Shown here: positions 7,601 through 11,838 of the stretch, piece by piece
How positions within the stretch are numbered: position 1 is the first letter of the stretch
How the letters are laid out: every line of letters starts with the position of its first letter
Assembly (NCBI GenBank): GCA_026391115.1
Contig: JAPLER010000133.1
Location: forward strand, 2,820 to 14,657
DNA from: Bacteroidota bacterium
GTDB lineage: Bacteria; Bacteroidota; Bacteroidia; Chitinophagales; Chitinophagaceae
Reading direction: 5' to 3'
DNA: 11,838 bases
Translations under genes and position numbers: made by a program
The notes under the pieces: generated by a model
What the model saw: the letters and a program-made list of their open reading frames with translations, nothing else
Databases searched by the model: none
Told to the model about the DNA's origin: nothing

Positions 7601-8881
7601 ATGAAAAAAATATTCTTACTTTTTTTAATAATGTTAGCGAATAAAATGTTTGCTCAATTAGTTCCCGATTCTAATTATTTAATAAGCATAAAATCTGTAA
7701 AACTATTTCAGCAAAACAATCAAGAGAGTATGCCTGTAATCAATTTAAATTCAGCAGACCAACTTGAATTGCATTTTGATGATTTAGATGGATATATTAA
7801 AAGTTATTATTATACTTATGTGTTGTGTAATGCAGATTGGACAGAAGCTGACATCAATCAATTTGATTATATAAAAGGCTTTACACAAAATAGACTTACA
7901 CAAAATCGTCCTTCATCTGTTACATTATCAAAGTACATACACTATCAAGCTACCTTACCAGAAAAAAATTGTATTCCAAGTAAAAGTGGTAATTACTTAT
8001 TAAAAGTATTTTTAAATGGAGATGTAGATAATGTAGTATTTACAAAAAGAATGTATGTGGTAAATAATCAAGCAGCAGTTGGTGTTCAAATTCGTCAGCC
8101 ATTTAATTTTGATAAAGAAAGAACGCATCAAAAAATACAAATAAGTGTTAATACAACTGCTTTGCAAAATGTATTTAATCCAAGTGAAAACGTAAAAGTG
8201 GTGATTATACAAAACCAACGATGGGATAATGCTGTAAAAAATATTAAACCCTCTTTTATTAGAGAAAATATGTTGGAATATGATGGAGAAAATGATTGCT
8301 TGTTTGAAGCAGGAAAAGAGTATCGATGGGTAGATTTGAGAAGTTTTAGATTTGAGAGTGATAGAATTTTAAGAAAAGATGAGAAGAATAATCCAATAGA
8401 TGTGTATGTGAGACCAGAAGCTTCAAGGGTTGCTGAGCGTTATTTATTTTTAAAGGATTTGAATGGTTGGTATGATGTTTCAACAACAGACTTAGTAAAC
8501 AATTGGTGGCAAACGGGATATGCCAATGTTCATTTTGTTTACAAACCAGAAAATAATCAGCCTTATGCTGGCAAAGAAATTTTTATAATGGGCGAGTTTA
8601 CTGGCAATAAAACTACCAATGAAAATAAAATGCAATACAATGCAGTAGAAGGCATTTATGAGAAAACATTATTGTTAAAACAAGGCTACTATTTTTATAA
8701 CTATGTAACCAAAGATGTACAAATAAAAAATGCTGTTGCAACAACAGCATTTACAGAAGGTAATTATTGGGAAACAGAAAATACTTATGAAGTATTAGTC
8801 TATTATAAAAGTTTTAGTGGAAGATATGATGAATTAGTAGGTTTTACAACTGTTAATTCAAGGCTAGGAAGATTGAATTAA
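7601..8881 (+). CDS. DUF5103 protein, probable type IX secretion plug
   Basis: This encodes 426 residues. I chose the ATG at 7601 because it opens a standard signal peptide (MKKIFLLFLIMLANKMFAQ) and lies 15 nt after a TAnnTTTG box; an in-frame TTG at 7571 would add ten residues ahead of the signal and overlap that box. The mature part matches the DUF5103 family: an N-terminal strand-rich segment, YYYTYVLCNADWTEADINQF (about 70-88), DYIKGFTQNRLTQNRPS, YIHYQATLPEKN, SGNYLLKVF, KRMYVV, then a second half with FESDRILR and FIMGEFTGN leading to repeated aromatic strands. Members of this family were found as the 'Plug' that occupies the periplasmic opening of the SprA translocon of the type IX secretion system in Flavobacterium. 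By homology this protein acts at the periplasm/outer membrane. No other type IX genes are adjacent. Family assignment is firmer than function. Confidence 0.85.
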   Translation: MKKIFLLFLIMLANKMFAQLVPDSNYLISIKSVKLFQQNNQESMPVINLNSADQLELHFDDLDGYIKSYYYTYVLCNADWTEADINQFDYIKGFTQNRLTQNRPSSVTLSKYIHYQATLPEKNCIPSKSGNYLLKVFLNGDVDNVVFTKRMYVVNNQAAVGVQIRQPFNFDKERTHQKIQISVNTTALQNVFNPSENVKVVIIQNQRWDNAVKNIKPSFIRENMLEYDGENDCLFEAGKEYRWVDLRSFRFESDRILRKDEKNNPIDVYVRPEASRVAERYLFLKDLNGWYDVSTTDLVNNWWQTGYANVHFVYKPENNQPYAGKEIFIMGEFTGNKTTNENKMQYNAVEGIYEKTLLLKQGYYFYNYVTKDVQIKNAVATTAFTEGNYWETENTYEVLVYYKSFSGRYDELVGFTTVNSRLGRLN

Positions 8882-8887
8882 CAATCT
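8851..8887. other. Overlapping inverted repeats across a convergent 4-bp gap
   Basis: TGTTAATTC (8851-8859) is perfectly complementary to GAATTAACA (8875-8883), and AGATTG (8870-8875) to CAATCT (8882-8887). The two pairings share bases and exclude one another. They span the stop codons of the DUF5103 gene (8879-8881) and rmlA (8886-8888). There is no room for a separate terminator, so one of these weak stems may do that job inside coding sequence. Confidence 0.35.
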
Positions 8888-9746
8888 ATTTAACAACAGT
8901 TTTCATATATTCTCCATAACCACTTTTAGCATATTTTTCAGCTAAAACTAAAAGTTGTTCTTTGTTAATGTAGCCCATTCTATATGCTACTTCTTCAATA
9001 CAACCAATTTTTTTGTTTTGTCTTTTTTCAATTACCCTTACAAATTCACAAGCTTCACTAAGGCTTTCAAAAGTTCCAGTGTCTAACCAAGCTGTGCCTC
9101 TGTTCATTACACCTACATTCAATTTTCCTTGTTCAAGATACACTCTATTTACGTCTGTAATTTCATACTCTCCACGTGGAGAAGGTTGAATGTTTTTTGC
9201 AATTTCTATAACGCTGTTATCGTAAAAATATAAACCTGGAACAGCGTAGTTTGATTTAGGTTGTTTAGGCTTTTCTTCAATAGATTTTGCAATATTATTT
9301 TCATCAAACTCAACAACACCATAGCGTTCAGGGTCGTGTACTTCATAAGCAAAAATGGCGGCACCATTTACATCGTTAAAAGATTGAATTAATTTGCTAA
9401 AACCTGCACCATAAAAAATATTATCGCCTAATACCAAAGCTACTTTATCATTACCTACAAACTCTGCACCTATGACAAATGCTTGTGCTAAACCATTTGG
9501 AACTGCTTGCACGGCATATTGAAACTTGCAACCAATTTCGCTACCATCTCCTAGAAGTTTTTGAAATTGAGCAGAATCTTCTGGTGTTGTAATAATCAAA
9601 ACCTCGTTAATTCCTGCAAGCATTAAAACACTTAAAGGATAATATATCATTGGTTTATCATAAATAGGCATTAACTGCTTGCTAATTCCTTTTGTAATAG
9701 GGTAGAGGCGTGTGCCTGAACCTCCTGCTAAAATTATTCCTTTCAT
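8886..9746 (-). CDS. rmlA: Glucose-1-phosphate thymidylyltransferase (RmlA)
   Basis: This encodes 286 residues, near the usual length of about 290. It joins dTTP and glucose-1-phosphate into dTDP-glucose, the first step of dTDP-L-rhamnose synthesis, in the cytoplasm. Visible: the nucleotide-binding loop LAGGSGTRL (6-14) with SKQLMPIYDKPMIYYPLS (Lys23), the Mg-binding LGDNIFYG (Asp108), the sugar-binding EEKP (159-162), GEYEITDVN and WLDTGT (Asp222). The C-terminal helices (RMGYINKEQL, YGEYMKTV) are those of the long tetrameric RmlA type. It is last in the minus-strand order rmlB-rmlC-rmlA, 46 bp after rmlC, with a C/G-rich repeat in that gap. Its stop lies 4 bp from the stop of the convergent DUF5103 gene, so no further gene can follow in the operon. 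Confidence 0.96.
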   Translation of the reverse strand: MKGIILAGGSGTRLYPITKGISKQLMPIYDKPMIYYPLSVLMLAGINEVLIITTPEDSAQFQKLLGDGSEIGCKFQYAVQAVPNGLAQAFVIGAEFVGNDKVALVLGDNIFYGAGFSKLIQSFNDVNGAAIFAYEVHDPERYGVVEFDENNIAKSIEEKPKQPKSNYAVPGLYFYDNSVIEIAKNIQPSPRGEYEITDVNRVYLEQGKLNVGVMNRGTAWLDTGTFESLSEACEFVRVIEKRQNKKIGCIEEVAYRMGYINKEQLLVLAEKYAKSGYGEYMKTVVK

Positions 9747-9754
9747 ATTAATTA

Positions 9755-9775
9755 CCCCTAACCCCTAAAGGGGAA
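9755..9775 (+). repeat. Copy D of C/G-rich repeat, cleanest copy
   Basis: CCCCTAACCCCT followed directly by AAAGGGGAA, in the 46-bp gap between rmlC and rmlA. CCCC (9762-9765) and GGGG (9770-9773) can pair as a short GC hairpin in RNA of either strand. It lies 8 bp upstream of the rmlA start, so in the rml transcript it could affect rmlA translation or mark a processing point. It serves here as reference for the other three copies. Confidence 0.8.
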
Positions 9776-9792
9776 TAGGAAATTTGTTTTAT

Positions 9793-10350
9793 TTAAAAAT
9801 TAAAATTAATTGATGCTTCATTAAATGTTGGAAGTATACTATCCTTGTCACTCAATAAAACATCATTTACATCAAACATCCAGTCAATATTTAAAGCGGT
9901 ATCATTGTAAATAAAGCCACCTTCACTTTCCTTATTATAAAAATTATCACACTTGTAAAAGAAAATTGCAGTTGGGCTAGTAACTACAAAACCATGAGCG
10001 AAACCACGTGGTACAAAAAGTTGTTTATGGTTTTCTGAAGTTAATTCAATTGAAAAGCTTTTACCAAAAGTTGGAGAATCTTTTCTTAAATCTACAACAG
10101 CATCTACAACACTTCCTTCAATTACTCTTACCAATTTAGCTTGAGAATATTGACCTAATTGATAGTGCATTCCTCGTAAAACACCACGAGAAGATTTGGA
10201 TTGATTGTCTTGTACAAAAGAAACAGCTAAGCCTGTAAGTTTATGAAATGTTTGCTGATTAAAGCTTTCAAAAAAATATCCACGAGCATCTTCAAAAACT
10301 GTATCGTTTATGATGTGACAATCTTTAAGAGGGGTTTGTTCTACTTTCAT
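9793..10350 (-). CDS. rmlC: dTDP-4-dehydrorhamnose 3,5-epimerase (RmlC)
   Basis: This encodes 185 residues, typical for the family. It epimerises C3 and C5 of dTDP-4-keto-6-deoxy-glucose, giving dTDP-4-keto-L-rhamnose; it is a cytoplasmic cupin dimer. Motifs in order: DARGYFFESFN (21-31), VQDNQSKSSRGVLRGMHYQ (46-64) with catalytic His62, QAKLVRVIEGSVVDAVVDLR (70-89) with Lys72, SPTFGK, LFVPRGFAHGFVV (111-123) with His119, and FYKCDNFYNKESEGGF with Tyr132 and Tyr138. His62, Lys72, Tyr132 and Tyr138 fall at or very near the positions of the catalytic residues described in RmlC enzymes, so it should be active. It lies between rmlB (71 bp upstream) and rmlA (46 bp downstream) on the same strand. 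No clear promoter precedes it, which fits co-transcription with rmlB. Confidence 0.96.
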   Translation of the reverse strand: MKVEQTPLKDCHIINDTVFEDARGYFFESFNQQTFHKLTGLAVSFVQDNQSKSSRGVLRGMHYQLGQYSQAKLVRVIEGSVVDAVVDLRKDSPTFGKSFSIELTSENHKQLFVPRGFAHGFVVTSPTAIFFYKCDNFYNKESEGGFIYNDTALNIDWMFDVNDVLLSDKDSILPTFNEASINFNF

Positions 10351-10358
10351 CTTATTCT

Positions 10359-10400
10359 TATTTTACGCTAAGCTACAAAAAGCAAATACGCAAATGTTTA
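10359..10400. repeat. acgcaaag-type repeat, copy upstream of rmlC
   Basis: On the plus strand it runs TATTTTACGCTAAGCTAC, then A-rich AGCAAATACGCAAATGTTTA. It aligns along its whole length, with a few changes and small gaps, to 11482-11524 upstream of rmlB. Both lie within about 10 bp of a start codon in the same orientation relative to the gene. Confidence 0.6.
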
Positions 10401-10421
10401 CTAATAATCAATCATTAACAA

Positions 10422-11474
10422 TTATCTGCCTGCATACATATTTTCATAATAGTTTGCATAGTTTCCACTAGTAACATTATTTAACCATTCTGTGTTTTGC
10501 AAATACCAATCTATTGTTATTGCTAAACCTTCTTCAAAAGTTACGCTTGGTTTCCAACCTAATTCTTTATTAATTTTAGTAGCATCAATTGCATATCTTC
10601 TATCGTGTCCTGGTCTATCTTTTATGTAAGTAATTAGTTGTTCGCTTTCGCCAATAGATCTGCCCAATTTTGCATCCATTTGCTTACACATCACTTTTAT
10701 TAAATCAATGTTTTTCCATTCATTAAATCCACCAATGTTATAGGTTTCATTTATTTTTCCATTATGAAAAATAGTATCAATTGCTACTGCGTGGTCAATT
10801 ACAAATAACCAATCACGAGTATATAAACCATCACCATAAACAGGCAAAGGTTTTTTATTGATGATATTATTAATAAATAGTGGTATTAATTTTTCTGGAA
10901 AATGATTTGGACCATAATTGTTGCTGCAATTACTAATTACAGTGTTCATATGATAAGTTTCGGCATAAGCTCTTACAAAATGGTCACTACTAGCTTTACT
11001 AGCACTATATGGTGAATTTGGACTGTAAGGCGTTGTTTCTGTAAACAAACCAGTTTCTCCCAAAGCACCATAAACTTCATCTGTGGAAACATGATAGAAC
11101 AAGTGTTTGGTTAAATCTGCTTTCCAAAATTCTTTTGCAGTATTTAATAAATTTACTGTACCAACAATGTTGGTGTAAACAAAATCTAATGGAGATAAAA
11201 TGCTTCTATCAACGTGGCTTTCTGCTGCTAAATGAATAACATCTGTAATGTTATGTGTTGTGAAAACTGTTTTTAAAGCATCAGCATCTAACAAATTTAC
11301 TTTTTCAAATTTATAGTTAGGTGATTGGTCAATGTCTTTAAGATTTTCCAAATTACCAGCATAAGTAAGTGCATCTAAATTTACAATTTTGTAATTTGGA
11401 TATTTATTTACAAACAAACGAACTACGTGGCTACCTATAAAACCAGCACCACCTGTTATTAAAATATTTTTCAT
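10422..11474 (-). CDS. rmlB: dTDP-glucose 4,6-dehydratase (RmlB)
   Basis: This encodes 350 residues, the normal length. It is an NAD-dependent short-chain dehydrogenase/reductase that turns dTDP-glucose into dTDP-4-keto-6-deoxy-glucose. Visible: the Rossmann motif GGAGFIGSH (8-16), LDALTYAGNLENL (33-45), HLAAESHVDRS (81-91), the catalytic Thr131-Asp132-Glu133 in VSTDEVYG, and the Tyr156/Lys160 pair in SPYSASKASSDH. NCSNNYGPNHFPEKLIP (182-198) and YGDGLYTRDWLFVIDH (213-228) bind the dTDP-sugar. These features separate RmlB from UDP-glucose epimerases (GalE). It is the first gene of the rmlB-rmlC-rmlA cluster. rmlD, the final reductase, is not in the window. Its upstream region holds a perfect TAnnTTTG box, a short leader ORF and a repeat copy. 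Confidence 0.97.
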   Translation of the reverse strand: MKNILITGGAGFIGSHVVRLFVNKYPNYKIVNLDALTYAGNLENLKDIDQSPNYKFEKVNLLDADALKTVFTTHNITDVIHLAAESHVDRSILSPLDFVYTNIVGTVNLLNTAKEFWKADLTKHLFYHVSTDEVYGALGETGLFTETTPYSPNSPYSASKASSDHFVRAYAETYHMNTVISNCSNNYGPNHFPEKLIPLFINNIINKKPLPVYGDGLYTRDWLFVIDHAVAIDTIFHNGKINETYNIGGFNEWKNIDLIKVMCKQMDAKLGRSIGESEQLITYIKDRPGHDRRYAIDATKINKELGWKPSVTFEEGLAITIDWYLQNTEWLNNVTSGNYANYYENMYAGR

Positions 11475-11481
11475 TTTTTTT

Positions 11482-11524
11482 TATTTTCACGCAAAGCTAT
11501 GAAGGAGCAAAAACGCAAAGTTTA
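11482..11524. repeat. acgcaaag-type repeat, copy upstream of rmlB
   Basis: On the plus strand it contains TTCACGCAAAGCTATG, then GAGCAAAAACGCAAAGTTTA, with two ACGCAAAG units about 17 bp apart. The start of rmlB (11474) is 7 bp away across a T-run. It is the better-preserved partner of 10359-10400. Confidence 0.65.
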
Positions 11525-11542
11525 TTTAATTGTTATTAATAA

Positions 11543-11581
11543 CTAATCCTTAATTCCAATTAACATCTTTAATTTCTTCAT
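11543..11581 (-). CDS. Possible 12-residue leader peptide upstream of rmlB
   Basis: ATG at 11581 to TAG at 11543 encodes MKKLKMLIGIKD. The start lies 19 nt after a perfect TAnnTTTG box, the spacing expected for the first codon of a transcript, and the peptide ends 68 bp before the rmlB ATG. The basic/hydrophobic composition is like the start of many proteins, so this may equally be the eroded 5' end of a lost gene or chance. No amino-acid run suggesting attenuation is present. Confidence 0.25.
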   Translation of the reverse strand: MKKLKMLIGIKD

Positions 11582-11600
11582 AGAATTTGTTTTACAAAGG

Positions 11601-11608
11601 CAAATTTA
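11601..11608 (-). promoter_or_regulatory. Candidate -7 box (TAAATTTG) of the rml operon
   Basis: Exact match to TAnnTTTG on the minus strand, 126 nt upstream of the rmlB ATG. The expected -33 position holds only T-rich sequence (TTTC) without a clean TTG. A 7-bp inverted repeat (11625-11647) lies over that position. It is the best promoter candidate for the rmlB-rmlC-rmlA cluster. Confidence 0.5.
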
Positions 11609-11624
11609 CAAATTTTTTTGGAAA

Positions 11625-11647
11625 GAAATCGTGGAAAATCCGATTTC
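11625..11647. promoter_or_regulatory. Inverted repeat GAAATCG / CGATTTC upstream of rml promoter
   Basis: The 7-bp perfect arms at 11625-11631 and 11641-11647 flank a 9-nt spacer. The arms lie between the stop of the right-edge gene (11699) and the TAAATTTG box, roughly over the -33 region. It could be an operator for the rml promoter or a weak terminator of the upstream gene; the short T-run after it makes terminator action doubtful. Confidence 0.3.
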
Positions 11648-11698
11648 AAAAATCAACCACAAAATAATAATTGCGATTTTACAAGAGGATTCCAAAAA

Positions 11699-11838
11699 TC
11701 ATTTATCCAATATTTCGTTGTAATCAATTGTAACCTTCATCTTAGAAGTAACCAATTTTCTCACTTTCACTGCAATTTGAATCGCTTTTTCAACTTTTTC
11801 ATTTGATAGGAATATCGTTTCATTTGGATATCGAATTT
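11699..11838 (-). CDS. C-terminus of a possible HEPN-domain protein, cut by window edge
   Basis: On the minus strand the frame is open from the right edge to TGA at 11699-11701, giving 45 residues: IRYPNETIFLSNEKVEKAIQ, then IAVKVRKLVTSKMKVTIDYN and EILDK. An Arg-Tyr-Pro followed by an acidic/hydrophobic turn and a regular amphipathic helix (EKVEKAIQIAVKVRKLV) closely resembles how HEPN-domain proteins (PF05168 type) end. HEPN proteins often form toxin pairs with a nucleotidyltransferase (MNT) or serve as RNases; the diagnostic RX4-6H motif would lie outside the window. The family is inferred from a short tail only; that it is real coding sequence is more secure than its identity. It is on the same strand as the rml genes, 224 bp upstream of rmlB. 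Confidence 0.5.
   Translation of the reverse strand, partial: IRYPNETIFLSNEKVEKAIQIAVKVRKLVTSKMKVTIDYNEILDK

Noticed and set aside
10359..11524. acgcaaag units as a CRISPR or tandem array
   Set aside because: Only two degenerate blocks more than 1 kb apart, with a gene between them and no regular spacers or cas genes.
11618..11806. Plus-strand open frame of 62 codons at the right edge
   Set aside because: It is low-complexity Asn/Phe-rich and lies antisense to the minus-strand frame at 11699-11838, which has far more protein-like sequence.

Overview
The window looks like chromosomal DNA from an AT-rich member of the Bacteroidota, most likely a Chitinophagales/Sphingobacteriia-type bacterium. 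The evidence is TonB-type outer-membrane receptors with carboxypeptidase-like N-terminal domains, a DUF5103 (type IX secretion plug) protein, absence of clear Shine-Dalgarno sequences, and several matches to the Bacteroidota -7 promoter box TAnnTTTG. No tRNA, rRNA, CRISPR array, transposase or phage gene is visible.

Layout from left to right. Positions 1-2168 (+) hold the 3' part of a TonB-dependent receptor gene that begins outside the window. A 138-bp gap containing two oppositely oriented copies of a C/G-rich repeat precedes a secreted, probably TPR-like protein (2307-2942, +). A perfect 18-bp hairpin then separates it from a convergent 871-residue outer-membrane beta-barrel protein (3029-5644, -). 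A 261-bp divergent intergenic region leads to nadB, L-aspartate oxidase (5906-7510, +), the first enzyme of de novo NAD synthesis. Next is the DUF5103 / type IX secretion plug protein (7601-8881, +). It converges, with only 4 bp between stop codons, on a minus-strand cluster transcribed rmlB, rmlC, rmlA (11474 down to 8886), which makes the dTDP-sugar intermediates of L-rhamnose synthesis for surface polysaccharide. rmlD is not in the window. At the right edge (11699-11838, -) is the C-terminus of a further protein whose last residues resemble a HEPN domain.

The protein genes are mostly cell-envelope and housekeeping functions of known families, and I found no convincing undescribed multi-gene system. 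The more unusual material is in the small non-coding elements. One C/G-rich palindromic repeat family has four copies in under 12 kb. One of these is translated in frame inside nadB, and another sits 11 nt upstream of a start codon. A second short repeat family, built on acgcaaag, occurs upstream of both rmlB and rmlC. The rmlB upstream region also carries a perfect TAnnTTTG box, a 7-bp inverted repeat and a 12-codon leader ORF.
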